A stretch of DNA of 29,995 bases from Acidimicrobiia bacterium UBA4744 (GTDB lineage: Bacteria > Actinomycetota > Acidimicrobiia > Spongiisociales > UBA4744). The notes under the pieces were generated by a model, which searched no databases, was not told where the DNA came from, and saw only the letters and a program-made list of their open reading frames with translations. Below are positions 1 through 7,083 of this stretch, in pieces (the stretch's first letter is position 1; each line of letters opens with the position of its first letter). The stretch lies in the NCBI GenBank assembly GCA_002403855.1, contig DHIO01000054.1, positions 688-30,682 of the forward strand, written 5' to 3'. Position numbers and translations under genes: made by a program.

Positions 1-120
1 ATGACAACCAGCAATGACCGGTAGTGACCGGTGATAACCGGTGGTGAATACCCAGACAACCGTGGATGTTCGGTGGTAACCGTTGATGACCGGTGGTATC
101 GGTTTCGCGTTCACACGGCA
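1..120. repeat. Terminal direct repeat, copy 1 (10-bp-phased ACCGGT array)
   Basis: This stretch recurs, with only a few mismatches, at 29795-29914. It contains a degenerate decamer whose best form is ACCGGTGATG. ACCGGT or close variants begin at 17, 27, 37, 59, 69, 79, 89 and 99, so the core recurs every 10 bp, about one helical turn. ACCGGT is itself a palindrome. The copy ends in GCGTTCACACGGCA, which in the other copy is part of a tRNA-Val-like 3' half; here the resemblance stops after position 120. It may extend left of the window. Function is unknown; it could be a dispersed intergenic repeat or a protein-binding array. Confidence 0.85.
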
Positions 121-167
121 AAATCGTGACTCGGGGGTGTTTGACCTCCGTGGTTTGGCCACCCAAC

Positions 168-914
168 TCACGATGTCAGGTCCCAGATCATCCGGGCGGC
201 GATTACCCACAGCACGACCGCCACCAGCCGCTTGAGCGCATCGGCCGAGAGCCGCCGGACAGCGAAGTGGGAGCCGACGAGTGCCCCTGCCGCGGCCGCG
301 GCTGCGGTGACTACCGCAAAGATGACGTCGAGGCTCCCGAGTGTGGCTCGGGCCGTGAAACCCGAAATCGATGAGGCCAGTGCCACCAGTGCCGTGGTTC
401 CGGTCGCCGTTTTGGCGTCGATACCGAGGGTGTGCAACACCGGGAGCACGAACACTCCACCGCCGACACCTAAGAGGCCGGCGAGGAACCCTACGCCGCT
501 ACCTACGGCGATCCCGGCGCCGATCTCGATCGGTTTAGGCGCCGCCCAGGTTTGCTGCGGCCGTCGGTACCACAGCATCAACCCGCCCGAGATCACGAGG
601 AACCCGGCGAACAGACCCACCAGCAGATCCTGGTTCACGTTGTGGGACACGCTGGCACCGAGCGGCGCCAACACTACGGCGACCAGCAGGATGGAGACCC
701 CGAGGCGCAGATTGACCGTCCGGGCCTGCAGGTGGCTTGGCAGCGCGACTCCGAGCGCTGCCACATTGAGCAGTAATCCCGTCGAGATCGCCTCCGGGAG
801 CGGTGTTCCGGAGTAGTAGAAGATCGGGATAAACAGCGTGGCTGCACCCAACCCGGCCATTGACATCACGCCGAACCCGACGAACACCGCCATCGCGGCA
901 ACGGCAAGGTTCAC
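168..914 (-). CDS. TSUP (TauE/SafE, DUF81) family membrane permease
   Basis: A 248-residue polytopic membrane protein of the TauE/SafE family, whose members export or import sulfite, sulfoacetate, thiosulfate and related organosulfur anions. The usual two-repeat architecture is visible. The N-terminal repeat holds a GLGAATLFIPI-type segment, and the second repeat holds GVGFLAGLLGVGGGVFVLP, the glycine-rich signature of the family. Several hydrophobic spans are separated by a short cytoplasmic loop rich in Arg, Gln and Pro near residues 117-128. Length is normal. The start is GTG with an AGGCGG-type ribosome binding site; an ATG seven codons in is an alternative. It lies 79 nt downstream of the thioredoxin-VKOR gene on the same strand. 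Given the sulfur genes elsewhere in the window, a sulfur-anion substrate is plausible but cannot be read from the sequence. Confidence 0.85.
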   Translation of the reverse strand: MNLAVAAMAVFVGFGVMSMAGLGAATLFIPIFYYSGTPLPEAISTGLLLNVAALGVALPSHLQARTVNLRLGVSILLVAVVLAPLGASVSHNVNQDLLVGLFAGFLVISGGLMLWYRRPQQTWAAPKPIEIGAGIAVGSGVGFLAGLLGVGGGVFVLPVLHTLGIDAKTATGTTALVALASSISGFTARATLGSLDVIFAVVTAAAAAAGALVGSHFAVRRLSADALKRLVAVVLWVIAARMIWDLTS

Positions 915-993
915 CAGCCGCCGCCTGCCAAGCGTAGTAGCCGGAACACGACCGGCGCATTGGGTCTGACAGCGGCGGGATTGTCGCCGCGGC

Positions 994-2187
994 TCATGAA
1001 GGGGTCCGGAGCTCGGACCAGGAGTCGGTTGCCGGGCCTGCGGCCAGCCACATCAACACGGTGATGACGATGGCCGACGTGAGACACCAGGCACATGTGG
1101 CACCGATGACAAACGGTTCGAGGAATGTCAGGTAGGCGGAGAGCGCGACACCGCCGACCGTCCCGGCGAAAAGCACGATCCGGGCCACGTCCGAAAGCGG
1201 TTGGTGATCGGTGCGAGCCATCAGCCACGCACCCAAAACGACGACATACCCCATCAGTCCGAGTACCCCGACCGGGATCAGGCCGAACAACTCGGCGTAG
1301 TCGCTTTGCTGCACGGTGTTGCAGTCACCCACCGGACCACAGACGGCTTCGACGCCGCTGGTTTCGACATAGGCGAGGTAGGCCGCCACCGCGGTCCCAA
1401 GCATCGCCATGACCGGAATCGCCGCACCTGGACGGCGTCCGCTCTTCGGCCGGCGCCACACCACGACGACACCCACGAGGCTGGCCACCATCCCGATGAG
1501 AACGATCGCCGAAAGGGTGTTTCCCACCGGATCTCTCCCAAACCGGTCGGCCACCGAATCGCCGCTACCGAGAGGAAGCACCCCTCCGTCTACAGTGGTC
1601 GTCGTCGCAAGAGTGGTCGTGGTCCTCGAATCATCTTCAGACGTCGTCGTGGTCGCTGCGGGACCCTCGATCGAGGCGACTGCCCCTTCCAGACCGGCGA
1701 ACGACGGCCAGTCGATCCCGGCACTGCCGAGCCCGTCGGCTATCAGACCAGGGAGGGCATCAGGGATGTCGACCGACCCGATGAAGACCTCGTCGTTGAT
1801 GATCATCCGGGGAACCCCGTCGCTTTCGATGTCGAAACGATCAGTGGCCTCTAGGAACAAGAGACTTCCGGCCTCCACGCTGACATCGACCAGCAAGAAC
1901 TGCAGTGTGCCGTTGTCAATCAGGTAGAAGGGGACACCGCTGCCCTGCAGCGTCTCGTCGTAGTAGAGCTTTGCTGGTCCGCCGTGCTCCGCGAAGAGAG
2001 GAGGAAGAACGGTGTTGATCACGTACTCGCAGTGACCGCATGTCGGTGAGAAGAACAGGACGCCTCGCACCGAAGGGTCTTCGTCGTCCTGCGCAACGGC
2101 TACGGACGTCAATAGCAAGGGCACCGCGAGCAGTGCGGCTATGGCGAAGATTGCTGTAGATATTCGATAGATCACTACCGATGCCAT
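994..2187 (-). CDS. Thioredoxin-like/vitamin K epoxide reductase (VKOR) fusion
   Basis: A 397-residue predicted envelope protein for disulfide bond formation. Residues 1-32 look like a signal peptide or anchor ending in AVA. A thioredoxin-like domain follows with FFSPTCGHCEYV (CGHC at 50-53). A Thr-rich low-complexity linker leads to a C-terminal VKOR domain of four to five membrane spans with the loop pair CGPVGDC and the redox pair CAWC at 365-368. VKOR normally re-oxidises a thioredoxin-like partner and passes electrons to quinone, so the fusion carries both halves. Well-known bacterial fusions have VKOR first and thioredoxin last; here the order is reversed. I chose the ATG at 2187 because GAGGCGAAC sits directly upstream, as in the Hsp20 gene at 3599. 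An in-frame ATG 16 codons earlier lacks that support. Confidence 0.85.
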   Translation of the reverse strand: MASVVIYRISTAIFAIAALLAVPLLLTSVAVAQDDEDPSVRGVLFFSPTCGHCEYVINTVLPPLFAEHGGPAKLYYDETLQGSGVPFYLIDNGTLQFLLVDVSVEAGSLLFLEATDRFDIESDGVPRMIINDEVFIGSVDIPDALPGLIADGLGSAGIDWPSFAGLEGAVASIEGPAATTTTSEDDSRTTTTLATTTTVDGGVLPLGSGDSVADRFGRDPVGNTLSAIVLIGMVASLVGVVVVWRRPKSGRRPGAAIPVMAMLGTAVAAYLAYVETSGVEAVCGPVGDCNTVQQSDYAELFGLIPVGVLGLMGYVVVLGAWLMARTDHQPLSDVARIVLFAGTVGGVALSAYLTFLEPFVIGATCAWCLTSAIVITVLMWLAAGPATDSWSELRTPS

Positions 2188-2555
2188 GTTCGCCTCAGCG
2201 AGATTCGCGGCCGGACGTGGACGGCGGAGAGTCATCGGAGAAGTATTCCGTAGGTCGGCCTGATCCCCAGGCTACCCGGGCGACCCCAACGCCATTCCCC
2301 GACCCGGGCGTCCTGGGAAACTATTCGGTCAGACCTGGTCCTCGGTCCGGCCACATGGCGTTTAGGGGGTCGGTGCATAACGGCGCTTCGCTCCAGATGC
2401 GGGCACCTCCTTGTCAACATGCGGTGCGCTCTTGAACGGAGAGGAGAGGATCCCGACACGCGGCGTCGACCGGTAGTCATCGGATTCCAGCCTCGGATGC
2501 TGAGAGGCTGGAGAGGCTGCGGTGGGCACCTACCGATTGATCGGTTGACCATCGC
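2188..2555. other. Intergenic region between usp and the VKOR fusion
   Basis: About 370 bases without a supported gene; short open frames here look like chance. Visible structure: a 9-bp tandem duplication GAGAGGCTG at 2502-2519, and an inverted repeat ACCGAT-TG-ATCGGT at 2532-2545 just downstream of the usp stop, which could help end usp transcription although no T-run follows. The rest should hold the promoter of the minus-strand VKOR fusion, but I cannot pick out convincing -35/-10 boxes. Confidence 0.5.
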
Positions 2556-3035
2556 TCACGGAACGATCAGCAGCGGACAGGGGGAGGTGCGGGCGAGCGT
2601 CTCCGCCACCGACCCCGTCGCATGGGGCGGGGCATCACTCCTGCCGTGCTGCCCGATCACGATGAAATCCACGCCCCCTCTTACCGCTTCAGCGGTCAGT
2701 GCCTCGGCTGCGTGTCCCACCAGGACGGCCTCGGTGGCATCGAGCCCATCGGCTCGCAACCGCTCGGCCAGCCTGTGGGCCCACATCTCCGCTTCCCGGA
2801 AAGGAACGGCATGCTCGACGGGCTCCATGTCCCAGGGGGTGATGGGATCGCCGTGCTCGACGGCGACCGCTGCCACCGTGAACCGGGCATCGATGCCGCA
2901 GGCGAGCCGGGCGGCAAACCGGCCAGCTTTCTCCGCGGCCCGCGAACCATCGGTAGCGAGAAGGATATGGCGTTGCTTGGGCGGCTCCGCCGGCGACACT
3001 TCTCCGACGGTTTCCGTATCGAATGTAGTGGTCAT
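2556..3035 (-). CDS. Universal stress protein (UspA family)
   Basis: A 159-residue cytoplasmic single-domain Usp. The alpha/beta fold begins with HILLATDGSRAAEKA, the usual first strand and nucleotide-contacting Asp. It ends with GQHGRSDAPPHATGSVAE followed by CPLLIVP, which matches the family's ATP-binding signature G-x2-G-x9-G-S. About 20 N-terminal residues before the fold are variable. The ATG at 3035 has GAGAGGTT upstream. The gene lies 102 nt downstream of an Hsp20 gene on the same strand, so the two may be co-transcribed as a stress module; an inverted repeat lies in the gap. Usp proteins of this class bind ATP or AMP and support survival under stress or low oxygen. The exact role here is unknown. 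Confidence 0.9.
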   Translation of the reverse strand: MTTTFDTETVGEVSPAEPPKQRHILLATDGSRAAEKAGRFAARLACGIDARFTVAAVAVEHGDPITPWDMEPVEHAVPFREAEMWAHRLAERLRADGLDATEAVLVGHAAEALTAEAVRGGVDFIVIGQHGRSDAPPHATGSVAETLARTSPCPLLIVP

Positions 3036-3090
3036 GTGAACCTCTCTGATGGCACCCCGCTCATGGATGCGTGCCGGTGGGTGCAGAGTG

Positions 3091-3126
3091 CGGGAGCAAC
3101 CTCGGGGGAGGGAGTGGCTGCTCCCG
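3091..3126. other. Inverted repeat between hsp20 and usp
   Basis: CGGGAGCA at 3091-3098 pairs perfectly with TGCTCCCG at 3119-3126, giving an 8-bp stem around a 20-nt loop. It lies in the 102-nt gap between the hsp20 stop and the usp start. It may stabilise the end of the hsp20 transcript or partly terminate it. No T-run follows on the minus strand, so a classical terminator is unlikely. Confidence 0.35.
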
Positions 3127-3137
3127 TGTCCCCTGGT

Positions 3138-3599
3138 TCATTTCTTCGGTTGTGTCTCTACGTGCACATGGATCTTCTTTGAACCTTCCTCGGTTGAGGC
3201 TTCGGGAAGGGGAACGCGGATGGTGAGGACACCATTGTCGTAGCCGGCCCGCACCGTTGCAGGATCGACGCCGTCGGGCAGCATCAAGCTGCGCTGGAAA
3301 GATCCGTATCGACGTTCCTTCACGTACCGGTCGCCCTCCTTGATTTCCTTGGACTCCGACTTCTCTCCCTTGATCTGCAACACGTTGCTCTCGACTGTGA
3401 TGTCGAGGTCGTCATCGGGACCGAGTCCGGGCAGCTCGACTTGCACGACGAGATCCTCTTTCTCACGGTAGATGTCGGTGTCGGGCTTCCATCCAAAACC
3501 CTCCAAGCCGGGTCGGGCACCGATGCGGTCGAGGAGTGAGTGCATCTGCTGCTCGAGTTCCGTGAAGGCACTGAACGGCGCCCACTTCATGATGGCCAT
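3138..3599 (-). CDS. Small heat-shock protein (Hsp20/alpha-crystallin), copy 1
   Basis: A 153-residue ATP-independent holdase chaperone. The short N-terminal arm KWAPFSAFTELEQ precedes an alpha-crystallin domain from about residue 40 (TDIYREKEDLVVQVELPG) to about 135. The typical GSFQRSLMLPDGVD strand and the conserved NGVLTIRVP motif near the C-terminus are both present. The tail is Lys-rich. The ATG at 3599 follows GGAGGCGAAC, a good ribosome binding site. It is a paralogue of the gene at 11123-11587: the 13-residue N-terminal block is identical and the domain is similar throughout. It is followed on the same strand by a universal stress protein. It probably protects cytoplasmic proteins during heat or oxidative stress. 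No HspR-type or CIRCE operator could be recognised upstream. Confidence 0.95.
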   Translation of the reverse strand: MAIMKWAPFSAFTELEQQMHSLLDRIGARPGLEGFGWKPDTDIYREKEDLVVQVELPGLGPDDDLDITVESNVLQIKGEKSESKEIKEGDRYVKERRYGSFQRSLMLPDGVDPATVRAGYDNGVLTIRVPLPEASTEEGSKKIHVHVETQPKK

Positions 3600-3870
3600 G
3601 TTCGCCTCCTGGTGTGTGGCCGACAGATCTCGACCTGGTTGCTACGTCGCCGTGGTAGTCGTCTGAATTTGGTGTATCGCGGGGAGTTCACGGCTCGTTT
3701 GGAGTGATATCAACGCTGCTTCAACCATGTCACAACAGTGCCGAGTTGACGCACGGTTGATCTCCGTGAGAGCTGAGCGACAGACAGGCGAGGCACACTG
3801 ACAGTGGCCAGACCGGTCGAACGAAAGAGCACGACGGTAGGCAAGGAACCGGGGTGCTCATGGAGAACCC
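3600..3870. other. Divergent intergenic region, hsp20 (minus) / ZIP gene (plus)
   Basis: About 270 bases separating divergently transcribed genes; both promoters should lie here. The Hsp20 ribosome binding site occupies the left end and a GGAG site for the ZIP gene the right end. The middle is relatively AT-rich around 3660-3735. I see no perfect operator, no recognisable heat-shock element and no small gene. Confidence 0.5.
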
Positions 3871-4635
3871 ATGTCAACCCTGAGCTGGATCATCGTGTCG
3901 GGCGTGGCGATGAGTTCGCTGGCGTTGGTTGGGAGCATCACCCTGGTGTTGCCAGAACGTACCCTGGAACGGCTGGTGATGCCGCTGGTAGCGTTCGCCG
4001 CCGGTTCGTTGCTCGGTGGCGCCTTGTTCCACATGCTTCCCCAATCGATCGAGGTACTGGGCAATTCGATCTCGGTGTACCTGTGGTTGGTGGCCGGGTT
4101 CGTCACCTTCTTCGTGCTCGAGCAATACCTGCACTGGCATCACTGCCATCGCATGGTCGGCCGGCACGGCCACCTCGGCTACCTGATCTTGCTGGCCGAT
4201 GGAGCCCACAACTTCATCGGTGGACTGGCCGTCGCCGGGGCGTTCATCATCGACATCCACCTGGGGGTCGTGACCTGGTTGGTCGCCGCCGCTCACGAGG
4301 TCCCTCAGGAACTCGGTGACTTCGGGATTCTCATCCACAGCGGGTGGAGCCGGCACTCCGCGCTGCTGTTCAACTTCGCTTCGGCCCTCACGTTCCTGGT
4401 GGGAGGCATCGTTGCCTACCTCTTGTCCGGTACAGTCGATGTGGCCTTCCTCGTCCCCTTCGCCGCCGGGAACTTCCTCTACATCGCATCTGCCGATCTC
4501 ATACCTCAGATCACAGAAACGACGGCGCCTCCCTCGGAGCAGGATGCCCGGGAAGCGCTGCGCGAAAAGATCGAGAGATCCGTAGCCTTCGGAGCCGGTC
4601 TGGTCATCCTGCTTCTGTCGACAATGATCACCTGA
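3871..4635 (+). CDS. ZIP family divalent metal transporter
   Basis: A 254-residue inner-membrane protein of the ZIP (ZupT-like) family, which moves Zn2+, Fe2+ or Mn2+ into the cytoplasm. The paired metal-site motifs are clear: DGAHNFIGG (His113, Asn114) in the fourth span and AAHEVPQELGDF (His142, Glu143, Glu147) in the fifth. A His-rich loop at about residues 88-101 (HWHHCHRMVGRHGH) lies between spans three and four and probably binds metal. Hydrophobic spans alternate regularly and length is normal. The ATG at 3871 is preceded by GGAG at five bases. It is a single gene between two minus-strand units and ends 2 nt before the convergent radical SAM gene. Metal specificity cannot be told from sequence. 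Confidence 0.9.
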   Translation: MSTLSWIIVSGVAMSSLALVGSITLVLPERTLERLVMPLVAFAAGSLLGGALFHMLPQSIEVLGNSISVYLWLVAGFVTFFVLEQYLHWHHCHRMVGRHGHLGYLILLADGAHNFIGGLAVAGAFIIDIHLGVVTWLVAAAHEVPQELGDFGILIHSGWSRHSALLFNFASALTFLVGGIVAYLLSGTVDVAFLVPFAAGNFLYIASADLIPQITETTAPPSEQDAREALREKIERSVAFGAGLVILLLSTMIT

Positions 4636-4637
4636 TC

Positions 4638-5591
4638 TCAGGCGGCGAGACGCCGCACGTAGAAGACCTCCCCCCGGTACGTGACCTCTCTCAACTTCCC
4701 GGCGGCCACGAGATCTTCGACCACGGCCCACGAGGTGCTTGCCCGTCCGAGGAGATCCTGCACAGCCGAAGCACGCATCGGGTGGACGGCTGTGATGCTG
4801 AGGAGATCGGTTACCGGATCGCCGCCGGATGCGAACGCGTCTCCCTCGTAGCCGATGAGCAATTCCACATGAGGAACCGCGTCCGCCAGGATCTGGAACG
4901 CCCGGTTGACGCTGGTTTCGTCGGGAGCGGATACGGCTGCGTACGGCGTGGGCCGCGTGGGAATCGCCAGGTAGGCGAGACCGATGCCGGCGCTGCTCAG
5001 GAACTCGCCGACTCGCCCAACGGTATCCGGCTGGTCGTTGACTCCGCCCACGAGCATTGTCTCGCTGACCACCCGTCCGTTGAACTCGTCGGTGAACCTC
5101 CGGATCCCGTCCTGCACGTGCTGTGCTTCGAGGTCGGAAGGAGGCCGATTGATGCGCCGCCAGGTCGGCTCATCGACGGCGTCCACTTTCACCGACACCC
5201 AATCGGCCGCCTGGAGAGCTTGGCGAACGTCCTTTCGCCACAGCAGCGAGCCGTTGGTGATCACGGCAATCTCGATCCCGAGCGGTCGGAGGAGCCGAAT
5301 GGCGGTTCCCAGTCCGGAGTCGAGGGTGGGCTCTCCGTCCGGAACAAACGTCAGGTAGTCGATTGGTTCGCGGCGCTCTCGTACTCGCTCTACATGGGAA
5401 GCCACTTCAGCGGCTACCTGTTCGGGCGGATAGAACACGCGCGGCTCGAGCGTTCGCCGGGTCGTCGGCCCAACCTGGCAGTACAGACAGGAGTAGGTAC
5501 ACACCTTGGGTGGGATGTTGTTGATCCCGATGCTTCGCCCCAACCGGCGGGAGGGTACCGGCCCGAATACGATCGGAGGCTGTTCCATCAT
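4638..5591 (-). CDS. Radical SAM protein (COG0731-like)
   Basis: A 317-residue radical SAM enzyme. The [4Fe-4S] ligands are in CTYSCLYC (Cys31, Cys35, Cys38), preceded by VPSRRLGRSIGINN, the lead-in typical of COG0731 proteins (relatives of the wybutosine-synthesis enzyme TYW1 and various uncharacterised iron-sulfur oxidoreductases). TFVPDGEPTLD and ITNGSLL are the following SAM-barrel motifs. The C-terminal ~80 residues (from about 245) form an extra domain with a winged-helix look (AVHPMRASAVQDLLGRA). Its start overlaps the sufB stop as ATGATGA, so it is translationally coupled to sufB. The substrate is unknown; coupling to an Fe-S scaffold suggests Fe-S supply or a linked maturation role. 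The stop is 2 nt from the convergent ZIP gene. Confidence 0.85.
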   Translation of the reverse strand: MMEQPPIVFGPVPSRRLGRSIGINNIPPKVCTYSCLYCQVGPTTRRTLEPRVFYPPEQVAAEVASHVERVRERREPIDYLTFVPDGEPTLDSGLGTAIRLLRPLGIEIAVITNGSLLWRKDVRQALQAADWVSVKVDAVDEPTWRRINRPPSDLEAQHVQDGIRRFTDEFNGRVVSETMLVGGVNDQPDTVGRVGEFLSSAGIGLAYLAIPTRPTPYAAVSAPDETSVNRAFQILADAVPHVELLIGYEGDAFASGGDPVTDLLSITAVHPMRASAVQDLLGRASTSWAVVEDLVAAGKLREVTYRGEVFYVRRLAA

Positions 5592-7009
5592 CCGACTGCT
5601 CCGGCGGCGGCCATGTCGAGCGCGATGAGGTGGTTGATCTCGTCGGCGCAGGCGAGCGGCAGCTCGCGGATGACCGGCTCGACGAAGCCGGCGATCAGCA
5701 TCGACGTTGCCTGCTCCTCGGTGAGCCCCCGGGCCATCATGTAGAACAGCTGGTCGTCGTTCACGCGGGACACCGTTGCCTCATGGCCGATGCGGGCATC
5801 GAGTTCGTCGACCTCGATAGATGGATGGGTCTCGGTGACCGAGGCCGAATCGAGAATCAGAGAGTCGCAGCGGACGAATGATCGTGCGCCGGTGGCCCCT
5901 TGGTCCACATGTACGATGCCCCGGTAGCCGGCCCGTCCGCCGTGGCGGCAGATCGACTTCGAGGTCACGGTGGAGGTCGTCTCCGGGGCCGCATGGATCA
6001 TCTTGGCGCCGGTGTCCTGATACTGGCCTTCGCCTGCGTAACCGATGGACAGCACTTCACCGTGGGCGCCGGCACCACGCAGCACGACCGAGGGGTAGTT
6101 CATCGTGAGTCGAGCGCCGATGTTGCCGTCGATCCATTCCATCGTGGCGTCTTCGTAGGCGACCGCGCGTTTCGTGACCAGGTTGTACACGCTCTTCGAC
6201 CAGTTCTGAAGGCCGGTGACCCGACAGCGGGCTCCCCGTCCGACGACAACCTCGATGACGCCGGCGTGCAGGGAAGTCGCCGCCCAGGCTGCGGCCGAGC
6301 ATCCGTCGATGTAGTGGACGAAGCTGTCTTCGCAGGCCACCAGCAGGGTTCGCTCGAACTGACCCAGCCGTTCGGCATTGATCCGGAAGTACGCCTGAAG
6401 CGGCTTCTCGACGCTGACGCCGGGCGGTACGTAGAGGAATGAGCCGCCCGACCACACCGCCGAATTGAGGGCCGCAAACTTGTTGTCGTCGAAGGGGACG
6501 ACCGTTCCGAGATACGGTTGCACCAGATCCCAGTGGTCGCGCACGGCGGTGTCCATGTCGGTGAAGACGACTCCGAGTCGGTCGAGTTCGGCCCGGTTGC
6601 GGTGGTAGACGATCTCTGAGTCGTACTGGGCGCTCACGCCGCCCAGGAAGCGCTGCTCGGCGTCGGGGATTGCCAGCCGGTCGAAGGTGGTCTTGATCCT
6701 GACCGGGACCTGGTTCCAGTCGCGTACCTGCCTTCTCGTGGGCCGGACGTAGTAGCGGATATCACCGAAGTCGAGTGAGGCCAGCTCCCCGTTGCCGGCC
6801 CAGGCCGGCACCGGTATGCGTCTGAATGCCTCATACGCAGCCAGTCTCCGCTCCAGAATGTCCGGCCGTTCGCCCTTCTCCGCGGAGATCCGGCGGATGA
6901 CCGCCTCGTCCAGACCCTGGTCGGCGGCGAACACGTAGTCGATCGGGTCGTGCCAGCCCAGTTGATACCCCTCCCCGATGGAAGATGGTCGGCTCATGAG
7001 CACCGCCAC
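5588..7009 (-). CDS. sufB: Fe-S cluster assembly scaffold SufB
   Basis: A 473-residue SufB, the scaffold subunit of the SUF [Fe-S] assembly system. Conserved family stretches include VPFDDNKFAALNSAVWSGG, YIDGCSAAAW, RCDSLI and GHEATVSRVNDDQLFY. The Cys in RCDSLI aligns with Escherichia coli SufB Cys405, and the His-Glu pair of GHEAT with His433-Glu434, so the cluster-building residues appear intact. A second conserved Cys lies in YIDGCSA. I kept the GTG at 7009 because GAAGGG sits seven bases upstream; ATG at 6997 is the alternative. Oddly, no sufC, sufD, sufS or sufU adjoins it. The only coupled partner is the radical SAM gene, which starts within the sufB stop. Partners may lie elsewhere in the genome. 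Confidence 0.9.
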   Translation of the reverse strand: MAVLMSRPSSIGEGYQLGWHDPIDYVFAADQGLDEAVIRRISAEKGERPDILERRLAAYEAFRRIPVPAWAGNGELASLDFGDIRYYVRPTRRQVRDWNQVPVRIKTTFDRLAIPDAEQRFLGGVSAQYDSEIVYHRNRAELDRLGVVFTDMDTAVRDHWDLVQPYLGTVVPFDDNKFAALNSAVWSGGSFLYVPPGVSVEKPLQAYFRINAERLGQFERTLLVACEDSFVHYIDGCSAAAWAATSLHAGVIEVVVGRGARCRVTGLQNWSKSVYNLVTKRAVAYEDATMEWIDGNIGARLTMNYPSVVLRGAGAHGEVLSIGYAGEGQYQDTGAKMIHAAPETTSTVTSKSICRHGGRAGYRGIVHVDQGATGARSFVRCDSLILDSASVTETHPSIEVDELDARIGHEATVSRVNDDQLFYMMARGLTEEQATSMLIAGFVEPVIRELPLACADEINHLIALDMAAAGAVG

Positions 7010-7083
7010 TGACTGTCCCTTCTAAACACTATCAACATAGGAAATATGGTCCCGACCGGTGGGCACCGATGGATGGCCTGCCA

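Noticed and set aside
1..120. CRISPR array
   Set aside because: The repeats are 10-bp units with no unique spacers, and no cas genes are present.
3600..3700. Shared promoter-like sequence upstream of both hsp20 genes (CCGTG...ATACA)
   Set aside because: Spacing between the parts (11 versus 13) and the distance to the start codon (about 74 versus 32 nt) differ, so the match is probably chance.
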